From positions 1 through 64,000 of the forward strand of contig JACKKN010000011.1 of assembly GCA_024236415.1 (NCBI GenBank): 64,000 nt of DNA, written 5' to 3'. A model generated the notes under the pieces. The model ran no database searches and had not been told where the DNA came from. It saw only the letters and a program-made list of their open reading frames with translations. Each line of letters begins with the position of its first letter. Within the stretch, counting starts at the first letter, position 1. Both the position numbers and the translations under genes were made by a program. Shown in pieces: positions 57,420-64,000 of the stretch. Source of the DNA: Hyphomicrobiales bacterium. Lineage in GTDB: Bacteria > Pseudomonadota > Alphaproteobacteria > Rhodospirillales > JACKKN01.

Positions 57420-57441
57420 AAAAAAGGCGCCGCGCGGCGCC
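57420..57441 (-). terminator. Rho-independent terminator upstream of the EF-G-like gene
   Basis: On the minus strand GGCGCC-GCGC-GGCGCC (57441-57426) is followed by six T. It lies about 50 bases after the stop of the gene at 57492-57773 and probably ends that transcript. Confidence 0.88.
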
Positions 57442-57491
57442 CCGAATGGCGGATTTTCGGTCCTTTTCCGGGGCCCTTGGCGGGCCCCGGC

Positions 57492-57773
57492 CTATTCCGC
57501 CGCCACCCGCAGGCCGCGGCCCCCGAGGGCGCGCCGCGGGTCATTCCCATTCGCACCGGAACCGGCGCCCAGCCAGGCCTCCAGGTCGCGGGCGGCAAAC
57601 GGCCGGGCGGCGAATTCCAGGCGCAGTTGGTCGAGGATTTCCAGCACCTGGTTGACCCGCTCGGGGTCCGCCGGCCCGGGCCGGGCGGCGCAATCGCGCT
57701 CCAGGCGCTCGATGAAAAGGGAGGCGGCCACGGTCAGGCCGTCGAAGGCGTTCAGTCGGTCGAGGCAGGCCAT
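57492..57773 (-). CDS. Hypothetical protein, 93 aa
   Basis: I do not recognise a family. The protein looks helical and acidic-basic in its first two-thirds (MACLDRLNAFDGLTVAASLF, IERLERDCAARPGPADPERV, EILDQLRLEFAARPFAARDL). The tail is glycine-rich. A terminator follows it closely, which supports a real transcript. Confidence 0.55.
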   Translation of the reverse strand: MACLDRLNAFDGLTVAASLFIERLERDCAARPGPADPERVNQVLEILDQLRLEFAARPFAARDLEAWLGAGSGANGNDPRRALGGRGLRVAAE

Positions 57774-58078
57774 GGCGGAGTCCAGGATTCCTTCACATTC
57801 GATCGCACGTCCCCCTTTTTTCGAGCATGGTAGGCGTGAGTCCTTACCAGGGGCTTAACGTACCGGCCGCCGCCTCGGGACGGCGGCGCCGGTTCCTGCC
57901 GCCTTTTGTGACCGTCTTGCCGCTTGGCCCGGTCCGCGTGACCGGTTTGTTGCGGAACTGGCCGGATGGCCGGCCGACCACCCCGGGGCGCAGAAACCCC
58001 TTGCCGGGGCCGGACCTCCTGGGATATCGCCTGCACAGGGTATTGTCACAAATCCGCAAGAAAAGGGTCGCCAAGCCC
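57774..58078. other. Intergenic region before the phosphonate genes
   Basis: These 305 bases separate the minus-strand hypothetical gene from the PEP mutase gene. I see no coding signal and no clear promoter, apart from a TATTGTCACA stretch (58041-58050) near the PEP mutase start. Confidence 0.4.
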
Positions 58079-59752
58079 ATGATCCCACACCCCAAGGCCG
58101 CCCCGGGCGGCCCCGCCGAACCGGCCACCAAGGCGTCGCGCCTGCGCGCGCTGCTGGCCTCGCCCCAGCTTGAGTTCCTGATGGAGGCCCACGACGGCAT
58201 GTCGGCCCGCATCGTCGAGGGCGCGAGCTTCGCCGGCATCTGGGCCTCGGGCCTGTCGATCTCGACGGCGCTGGGCGTGCGCGACAACAACGAGGCGTCG
58301 TGGACCCAGGTGCTGGAGGTGCTGGAATTCATGTCCGACGCCACCACCGTCCCCATCCTGGTGGACGGCGACACCGGGTACGGCAACTTCAACAACCTGC
58401 GCCGGGTGGTGCGCAAGCTGTGCCAGCGGGACATCGCCGGCATCTGCATCGAGGACAAGCTGTTCCCCAAGACCAACTCGTTCATCGGCGAGAACCAGCC
58501 GCTGGCCGACATGGACGAGTTCTGCGGCAAGATCAAGGCCGGCAAGGACAGCCAGACCGACCCGGACTTCCAGATCGTGGCCCGGGTCGAGGCCCTGATC
58601 GCCGGCTGGGGCCTGGACGAGGCCCTGCGCCGGGCCGAGGCCTACCACGGCGCCGGCGCCGACGCGGTGCTGATCCACTCCAAGCGCGCCGACGCCGACG
58701 AAGTGCTGGCCTTCAAGCGCGCCTGGGGCGACCGCGGGCCCGTGGTGCTGGTGCCCACCAAGTACTACGCCACGCCGACCCAGGTGTTCCGCGACGCCGG
58801 CATCTCGACCGTCATCTGGGCCAACCACAACATGCGCGCCGCCATCACCGCCATGCAGGAGGTGTGCAGCCAGATCCGCCGCGACGAGAGCCTGGCCGGG
58901 GTCGAGGAGCGCATCGTCAGCGTCGGCGACGTGTTCGCCTTTTCGGGCAACGACGAGCTGGCCGAGGCCGAGCGGCGCTACCTGCCCAAGACCGGTCAGG
59001 GCACCCGGGCGGTGCTGATCGCCGCCAGCCGCGGCGCCGACCTGGGCGAGCTGACCGCCGAGCGGCCCAAGTGCATGATCGAGGTGCGCGGCCGGCCCCT
59101 GCTGGCGCGCCTGGTGGACACCCTGCGCGACGAGGGCGTGCGCGACATCACCGTGGTGCGCGGTTACTGCAAGGACAAGATCAACCTGCCGTCCATCCAC
59201 ACCGTGGACAACGACCTGTTCGCCCACACCGGCGAGGCGGCCAGCCTGTCCTGCGCCCTGGACCGCATCCAGGGCGACTGCGTCATCGCCTATGGCGACA
59301 TCCTGTTCCGCCACCACATCCTGGACCAGCTGCTGGACGCCGCCGGCGACATCGTGGTCACGGTCGACGCCCTGTGGCGCCAGCGCACGGCGGACCAGCC
59401 GGCGCGGGTGCGCGACCTGGTGGTCTGCTCGCGCCCCTTCGACCCGGACCTGTGGGCCGACGACCCCGACGACGGGCCCGCCCGCCTGGTGCGCCTGGCC
59501 AACGACATCGGCGCCGACGAGGCCCACGGCGAGTGGATGGGCCTGGCCAAGGTCAGCGACGCCGGCGCCCGCCTGGTGCGCGAAGAGCTGGCGGCCATGG
59601 CCGCCGACGGCACGCTGCAGCAGGCCAGCCTGCTGGACCTGATCACCCGCCTTATGGACAAGGGCCAGGTCGTGGACGTGGTCTATGTCACCGGCCAGTG
59701 GCTGGACGTGGACGTGGCCGCCGACCTGCGCGACGCGCGCGACTTCCTATGA
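58079..59752 (+). CDS. aepX: Phosphoenolpyruvate mutase fused to a nucleotidyltransferase
   Basis: The N-terminal domain (about residues 20-300) is PEP mutase, which makes the C-P bond of phosphonates. The motif EDKLFPKTNSF (residues 125-135) is diagnostic and FLMEAHDGMSARIVE is conserved. The C-terminal domain (from about 310) is a MobA/PntC-like NTP transferase (RAVLIAASRGADLG, then RPKCMIEVRGRPLLARLVDT). Such fusions occur in phosphonolipid or phosphonoglycan pathways, where a phosphonate is activated with CTP. The start at ATG 58079 begins the recognisable part. Its stop overlaps the next gene (ATGA). Confidence 0.93.
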   Translation: MIPHPKAAPGGPAEPATKASRLRALLASPQLEFLMEAHDGMSARIVEGASFAGIWASGLSISTALGVRDNNEASWTQVLEVLEFMSDATTVPILVDGDTGYGNFNNLRRVVRKLCQRDIAGICIEDKLFPKTNSFIGENQPLADMDEFCGKIKAGKDSQTDPDFQIVARVEALIAGWGLDEALRRAEAYHGAGADAVLIHSKRADADEVLAFKRAWGDRGPVVLVPTKYYATPTQVFRDAGISTVIWANHNMRAAITAMQEVCSQIRRDESLAGVEERIVSVGDVFAFSGNDELAEAERRYLPKTGQGTRAVLIAASRGADLGELTAERPKCMIEVRGRPLLARLVDTLRDEGVRDITVVRGYCKDKINLPSIHTVDNDLFAHTGEAASLSCALDRIQGDCVIAYGDILFRHHILDQLLDAAGDIVVTVDALWRQRTADQPARVRDLVVCSRPFDPDLWADDPDDGPARLVRLANDIGADEAHGEWMGLAKVSDAGARLVREELAAMAADGTLQQASLLDLITRLMDKGQVVDVVYVTGQWLDVDVAADLRDARDFL

Positions 59753-60885
59753 TCCACGCCCAGGACTTCCTCGGCCCGGCCCGGGCGGCGGGGATCGGGT
59801 TCTTCACCGGGGTCCCCTGCTCGTTCCTGACGCCGGTGATCAACAGCGTCATCGGCGACCCGGCCCTTTCCTACGTGGCCGCGGCCAGCGAGGGCGAGGC
59901 CGTGGCCATCGCCGCCGGCGCCTGGCTGGCCGGGCGCGGTACGGCGACCATGATGCAGAACTCGGGCCTGGGCAATGCCATCAACCCGCTGACGTCGTTG
60001 AATTACCCGTTCCGCATCCCGGGGCTGCTGATCGTCACCTGGCGGGCGGGGCCGGGTCTTTCAGACGAGCCCCAGCACGAGCTGATGGGGCGCATCACGC
60101 CCGACCTGCTGGACGTCATGGGCATCGCCCGCGCGCCGTTCCCCAAGGAAACCGGCGACGTGGCACCGGCCCTGGCGACGGCGGCGGCGCACATGGCGGA
60201 AACGGGCCTGCCCTTCGCCTTCATCATGGAGAAGGGCGACGTGGCCGACGCGGCCCTGGACGCAGCCCCCTACCCGCCGCGGCCCGCCGGCACCCGCGCC
60301 GACCTGCTGGCCGGCGGCGACCCGCCCGCTCGCATGGCGGTGCTGGAACGCCTGCTGGCCGTGCTGCCCGACGCGGCGGCGGTGATCGCCACCACCGGCA
60401 AGAGCGGGCGCGAGCTGTTCACCCTGGCCGACCGGCCCCAGCACCTGTACCAGGTGGGCTCCATGGGCTGCGCCGCGGCCATGGGACTGGGCGTGGCGCT
60501 CAACGCCGACAACCCGGTGGTGGTGGTGGACGGCGACGGCGCCCTGTTGATGAAGATGGGCACCCTGGCCACCGTCGGCGCCCAGGCGCCGCGCAACCTG
60601 GTCCACCTGGTGCTGGACAACGGCACCTACGATTCCACCGGCGGCCAGCCCACCGTGTCGCCCGGGGTGGATTTCGCCGCGGCAGCCCTTGCCTGCGGCT
60701 ACGCCGGCGCCGCCGCCTGCGACGGCCTGGACGGGTTCGAGCAGGCGGTCCGGGCGGCCCTGGCCGGGCCGGGCCCGCACCTGGTCCACGCCCGCATCGC
60801 GCCCGGCTCCATGAAGAGCCTGGGCCGGCCCACGGTCAAACCCCACGAGGTGGCACGGCGGTTCCGGGACTTCCTGGCCGGGTGA
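59749..60885 (+). CDS. aepY: Phosphonopyruvate decarboxylase
   Basis: This ThDP-dependent enzyme decarboxylates phosphonopyruvate to phosphonoacetaldehyde, pulling the unfavourable mutase reaction forward. The 378-residue protein has an N-terminal ThDP-binding half (FTGVPCSFLTPVINSVIGDP, AASEGEAVAIAAG). The C-terminal ThDP motif is VVDGDGALLMKMGTLATVGA, followed by LVLDNGTYDSTGGQPT. The ATG overlaps the aepX stop. No transaminase or dehydrogenase for the next step is in the window. Confidence 0.95.
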   Translation: MIHAQDFLGPARAAGIGFFTGVPCSFLTPVINSVIGDPALSYVAAASEGEAVAIAAGAWLAGRGTATMMQNSGLGNAINPLTSLNYPFRIPGLLIVTWRAGPGLSDEPQHELMGRITPDLLDVMGIARAPFPKETGDVAPALATAAAHMAETGLPFAFIMEKGDVADAALDAAPYPPRPAGTRADLLAGGDPPARMAVLERLLAVLPDAAAVIATTGKSGRELFTLADRPQHLYQVGSMGCAAAMGLGVALNADNPVVVVDGDGALLMKMGTLATVGAQAPRNLVHLVLDNGTYDSTGGQPTVSPGVDFAAAALACGYAGAAACDGLDGFEQAVRAALAGPGPHLVHARIAPGSMKSLGRPTVKPHEVARRFRDFLAG

Positions 60886-60912
60886 CGGACCGACCGGTTG
60901 GTTTGGCCGGGG

Positions 60913-61464
60913 TCACGACGACCGCCGCCGCTTCGCCAGTTCCCGGTACAGGGCCTCGGGGCTGACGCCGATCTGGGCCGCCACCGACCGCCACTGTCCC
61001 CGCGCCGGCAGGCCGCCGCCGGTCCAGGTCAGCCAGCCGTCCAGGCGGTCGGCCACCGTGTGGCGGGACAGGACCTCGCTGCGCACCCGGGCCGACTGGA
61101 CCTCCCGCGCCAGGTGGGCGGCCCAGGAATGGAACAGGGCCGGGTCGCCGGCCAGCAGGTCCAGGAACGCGGCCCGCGGCAGCTCGTGCACGACGGTCGC
61201 CTCGGCCGCCAGGCCGTCACAGTGGTAGGCGGCGGAATAGACCGACGCCTCGGCCACCAGCTGGCCCGGCCCGGCCCGCTGCAGGACGATGGGCCGGCCG
61301 CCCTGCTGGAACCGGGTCAGCTCGATGCTTCCCCGCCCGACCACGAACACCGCGGCCACGGGATCCCCGCGGTGGAACAGGAAGGCGCCCCGGTCCAGCC
61401 TGCGGCGCCGGCCGGACCGGGAGACGACGGCGGAAACGAAGTCATCGGACATGACAGGTATCAT
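60913..61464 (-). CDS. Crp/Fnr family transcriptional regulator
   Basis: The 183-residue regulator has the N-terminal cyclic-nucleotide-like sensor (LFHRGDPVAAVFVVGRGSIEL, VLQRAGPGQLVAEASVYSAA). A short C-terminal helix-turn-helix follows (WRSVAAQIGVSPEALYRELA). The four-cysteine oxygen-sensing set of Fnr is absent. The gene lies divergent from a cytochrome c gene and may control it. The start at ATG 61464 has GGGGGA upstream. The ATG at 61452 is an alternative. Confidence 0.88.
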   Translation of the reverse strand: MIPVMSDDFVSAVVSRSGRRRRLDRGAFLFHRGDPVAAVFVVGRGSIELTRFQQGGRPIVLQRAGPGQLVAEASVYSAAYHCDGLAAEATVVHELPRAAFLDLLAGDPALFHSWAAHLAREVQSARVRSEVLSRHTVADRLDGWLTWTGGGLPARGQWRSVAAQIGVSPEALYRELAKRRRSS

Positions 61465-61536
61465 GTTCGAATCCCCCACCCACTGGCAAGATGTCCGGCG
61501 GCGGCGACGGGCCGCCGGGACAGACGGGGAAAGCCC

Positions 61537-61998
61537 ATGCGCAAGTTTTCGAGGACGTGGATGCTGGCGGCCGCCGCCGGGATGCTGCTGGCCGCGGCCG
61601 GGCCGTCGGCGGCCACGGAGGAGTCGCGGGAACTGGTCGACCTGCCGCCCATGATGCGCGACCACATGCTGACCAACATGCGCGACCACCTGGCGGCCCT
61701 GGACGAGATCCTGGGCGAGCTGGCCGACGGCAACACCGAGGCCGCCGCGGCCATCGCGGAAAAGCGCCTGGGCATGTCCTCCATGGGCCTGCACGGGGCC
61801 GCGCACCTGGCCAAGTTCATGCCGCCGGCCATGGCCCAGATCGGCACCCAGATGCACCAGGCGGCCAGCCGCTTCGTCATCGCCGCCCAGGACGCCGAGC
61901 TGGAGCCGGGCCGCGAGGCCCAGCGCAAGGTCTACCGCGCCCTGCAGCAAGTGACCGAGAACTGCAACGCCTGCCACCAGGGTTACCGAATCCGCTAA
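61537..61998 (+). CDS. Cytochrome c'-like protein (class II, single haem)
   Basis: The 153-residue protein has a Sec signal peptide (MRKFSRTWMLAAAAGMLLAA, then AGPSAA). Its single haem motif sits at the C-terminus: C143-x2-C146-H147 (NCNACHQGYRIR). That position is typical of four-helix class II cytochromes (c' and c-556), which bind NO or act as electron carriers. A methionine-rich first helix (PPMMRDHMLTNMRDHL) could give a methionine ligand, as in c-556. It is divergent from a Crp-type gene, 72 bases away. Confidence 0.85.
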   Translation: MRKFSRTWMLAAAAGMLLAAAGPSAATEESRELVDLPPMMRDHMLTNMRDHLAALDEILGELADGNTEAAAAIAEKRLGMSSMGLHGAAHLAKFMPPAMAQIGTQMHQAASRFVIAAQDAELEPGREAQRKVYRALQQVTENCNACHQGYRIR

Positions 61999-62627
61999 GA
62001 CCCGTCCTTGGCGGCCGCCTGTACGAGCGCGTCGTCCAGGGCGTTGCCGCGGCGGTAGGCGTCGCGGTCGCTGACCCGGGCGAAATATTCGGCGAACTCG
62101 GGGCGCGCGTCGATGGAGCCGAATTGCAGGCCCCAGCCGATATGCGACCCCACATAGACGTCGGCGGCGGTGAACCGGTCGCCGGCGATGTATCCGCCGC
62201 CGGCCACGGCCCCGGCCAGGGTGTCCATGACGTGTTCGAAGCGGCCGTAGCCCACCATGCGCTCGCGGTCCGGCGGCACCTGGACCCCCAGGGCGCGGTT
62301 GACGACCGCCGCCTCCAGGGGCCCGGCGGCAAAGAACAGCCAGCGGTAGTAGGCGCCGCGGTCCGCCGGCGGCGGGGCCAGGCCCGCGGCCGGAAAGGCG
62401 TCGGCTAGGTAGGCGCAGATGGCGGCACATTCCGTGACCACGGTGCCGCCGTGGACGATGGCCGGCACCTTGCCCATGGGGTTGATGGCCAGGTAGTCGG
62501 GCGCCTTCATGGCGGCCGCGTAGTCCAGCACCCGGGTCTCGTAGGGTTCGCCCACCTCCTCCAGCATCCAGCGGACGATGCGGCCCCGGGACTGGGGGTT
62601 GGTGTGGAAAACCAGGTCCACGGCCAT
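61995..62627 (-). CDS. Glutathione S-transferase family protein
   Basis: The 210-residue protein has the thioredoxin-like N-domain with a serine-type active-site region (HTNPQSRGRIVRWMLEEVGE) and the glutathione-binding VPAIVHGGTVVTECAAICAYLA. The helical C-domain ends DALVQAAAKDGS. The substrate is unknown. The ATG at 62627 has AGGGAGG upstream. The stop overlaps the cytochrome stop by four bases on the other strand. Confidence 0.9.
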   Translation of the reverse strand: MAVDLVFHTNPQSRGRIVRWMLEEVGEPYETRVLDYAAAMKAPDYLAINPMGKVPAIVHGGTVVTECAAICAYLADAFPAAGLAPPPADRGAYYRWLFFAAGPLEAAVVNRALGVQVPPDRERMVGYGRFEHVMDTLAGAVAGGGYIAGDRFTAADVYVGSHIGWGLQFGSIDARPEFAEYFARVSDRDAYRRGNALDDALVQAAAKDGS

Positions 62628-62661
62628 GGTCAGCCTCCCTCGCCGGCGGTGGGGTCGGTGT

Positions 62662-63864
62662 TCAACGCAGGGCGGCGCAGGCCCGCTGGATGCGGGCGCA
62701 GGCCTCCTCCAGCAGCTCGGTGGCGGTGGCGTAGGAGATGCGGAAATGGGGGCTGAGGCCGAAGGCGGCGCCATGCACGGCGGCCACCCCCTCGGTCTCC
62801 AGCAGGTAGGTGACGAAGTCCTCGTCGCTGGCGATCACCTTGCCGTCGGAAGTCTTCTTGCCGATCAGCCCGGCGCAGGACGGGTAGACGTAGAACGCCC
62901 CCTGGGGCATGGGGCAGTGCAGGCCCGGGGCCTGGTTGAGCATGGACACCACCAGGTCGCGGCGCTCCTTGAACACCTTGTTGTTGTCGGCGATGAAGTC
63001 GTGCGGGCCGTTCAGGGCGGCCACCGCGGCGGCCTGGCTGACCGACGAGGTGTGGCTGGTGCTCTGCGACTGGATCTTGTTCATGGCCTTGATCAGCTCG
63101 ACCGGGCCGGCGGCGTAGCCCACCCGCCAGCCGGTCATGCAGTAGGCCTTGGAGACGCCGTTGAGGGTCAGCACCCTCTCCTTCAGGCCGGGCGCCACCT
63201 GGGCCATGGTGGCGAACCGGAAGTCGTCGTAGACCAGGAACTCGTACATGTCGTCGGTCATGACCCAGACCTGGGGATGGCGCTCCAGCACCGCCGCCAG
63301 GGCGCGCAGGTCGTCGGCCGTATATCCGGCGCCGGTGGGGTTCGACGGCGAGTTCATGATCAGCCACTTGGTGCGCGGCGTGATGGCCGCCTCCAGGTCC
63401 TCGGGCCGCAGCTTGAAGCCGGCCTCGGCCGGGCAGTCGACGATCACCGGCTTGCCGTCGGCCAGCAGCACGATGTCGGGATAGGACACCCAGTAGGGCG
63501 CCGGGATGATCACCTCGTCGCCCGGGTCCACGGTGGCGAAGATGGCGTTGTAGATGGTCTGCTTGCCGCCGCAGCCCACGGTGATCTGGTCGGGGGTGTA
63601 GTCCAGGCCGTTGTCCCGCTTCAGCTTGGCGACGATGGCCTGGCGCAGCTCCAGGGTGCCGGCCACGGCGGTGTACCTGGTCTCGCCCCGGTCCATGGCC
63701 GCCTTGGCCGCGTCCTTGATGTGCGTCGGCGTGTCGAAATCGGGCTCGCCGGCGCCCAGGCCGATGACGTCGCGCCCGGCGGCCTTCAGCTCGGCGGCCT
63801 TGGCGGTGACGGCGATGGTGGCGGACGGCTGGATGTTGCCCAGCCGGGCGGCGAGGAAGGACAT
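62662..63864 (-). CDS. aspC: Aspartate aminotransferase (subgroup Ib)
   Basis: This PLP enzyme transfers the amino group between aspartate and 2-oxoglutarate. The 400-residue protein has FLAARLGNIQPSATIAVTAK, VIGLGAGEPDFDTPTHIKDA and NSPSNPTGAGYTADDLRALA. The PLP lysine is in NGVSKAYCMTGWRVGYAAGP, and FRISYATATELLEEA carries the substrate arginine. That matches the aspartate/prephenate type of alphaproteobacteria. The ATG at 63864 gives the standard start. The gene may prefer prephenate. Confidence 0.95.
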   Translation of the reverse strand: MSFLAARLGNIQPSATIAVTAKAAELKAAGRDVIGLGAGEPDFDTPTHIKDAAKAAMDRGETRYTAVAGTLELRQAIVAKLKRDNGLDYTPDQITVGCGGKQTIYNAIFATVDPGDEVIIPAPYWVSYPDIVLLADGKPVIVDCPAEAGFKLRPEDLEAAITPRTKWLIMNSPSNPTGAGYTADDLRALAAVLERHPQVWVMTDDMYEFLVYDDFRFATMAQVAPGLKERVLTLNGVSKAYCMTGWRVGYAAGPVELIKAMNKIQSQSTSHTSSVSQAAAVAALNGPHDFIADNNKVFKERRDLVVSMLNQAPGLHCPMPQGAFYVYPSCAGLIGKKTSDGKVIASDEDFVTYLLETEGVAAVHGAAFGLSPHFRISYATATELLEEACARIQRACAALR

Positions 63865-64000
63865 GGCCTGGATCCCTGGTTGCCTGCGCGCGGCGGAAAA
63901 AAGCGCCGGGAAACCTAGGACGGCCCCCGCCCGCGCACAAGGGGATTCCCCCGCGCGCCACGGAATCGCCGCAATTTTTCCCACCCCCGCCACAATTCGA

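Overview
The window is about 64 kb of very GC-rich DNA from an alphaproteobacterium, most likely a member of the Rhodospirillales. This is an inference. It rests on a periplasmic nitrate reductase operon in the order napF-D-A-G-H-B, an intracellular polyhydroxybutyrate depolymerase, a GltB with a cleaved propeptide, a trxB-lysR pair, cobalamin genes of the CbiD/CobB type, and widespread palindromic intergenic repeats. Nearly all genes have third positions saturated with G or C, so long antisense open frames are common and carry no meaning.

Layout. 1-2283: 3' part of pheT. 2501-8054: nap operon (ferredoxin-like NapF, chaperone NapD, catalytic NapA, quinol-side NapG/NapH, dihaem NapB) without napC, ending at a strong terminator. 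8371-10748: small secreted protein, D-cysteine desulfhydrase-like enzyme, DUF1801 and DUF1203 proteins. 10865-13484: infC and thrS on the minus strand; infC starts at AUA. 13663-19922: sulfotransferase, threonine dehydratase, two glycosyltransferases, a hydrolase and an Ldh2-type dehydrogenase. 20249-26393: gltB-gltD (glutamate synthase). 26758-30081: uppP, LysE-type exporter, YcgN protein, phaZ. 30088-34836: cobalamin genes (cobB; cbiD and cobK) either side of a Sco protein and a DsbD-like membrane protein. 34847-39150: two Nudix hydrolases, an MBL hydrolase, and an MFS exporter divergent from a LysR regulator across a 34-bp dyad.

39269-48818 is the most unusual coding region. It holds a GT2 glycosyltransferase, then a tightly coupled minus-strand operon of two ATP-grasp paralogues, an 88-aa ATP-grasp C-terminal remnant, two tandem PP-loop-like paralogues with a four-cysteine motif, and a polysaccharide pyruvyl transferase. 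It is followed by a P-loop NTPase carrying seven nearly identical 42-residue TPR units. 48919-51097 is a repeat-rich zone with two rRNA-leader (boxA)-like segments and a frameshifted insertion sequence.

51292-54410: cyclic-nucleotide-binding domain protein, Lrp regulator, trxB and a LysR gene whose stop codon lies at the edge of a 264-bp cloverleaf-shaped MITE. 54758-55226: two apparent tandem small-RNA genes sharing a 27-nt module. 55285-63864: an EF-G-like GTPase, a phosphonate biosynthesis pair (PEP mutase fused to a nucleotidyltransferase, plus phosphonopyruvate decarboxylase), a Crp-type regulator divergent from a cytochrome c'-like protein, a glutathione S-transferase and an aspartate aminotransferase.

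All product names come from reading motifs by eye. No database search was run, so family calls without an obvious signature are marked with lower confidence.
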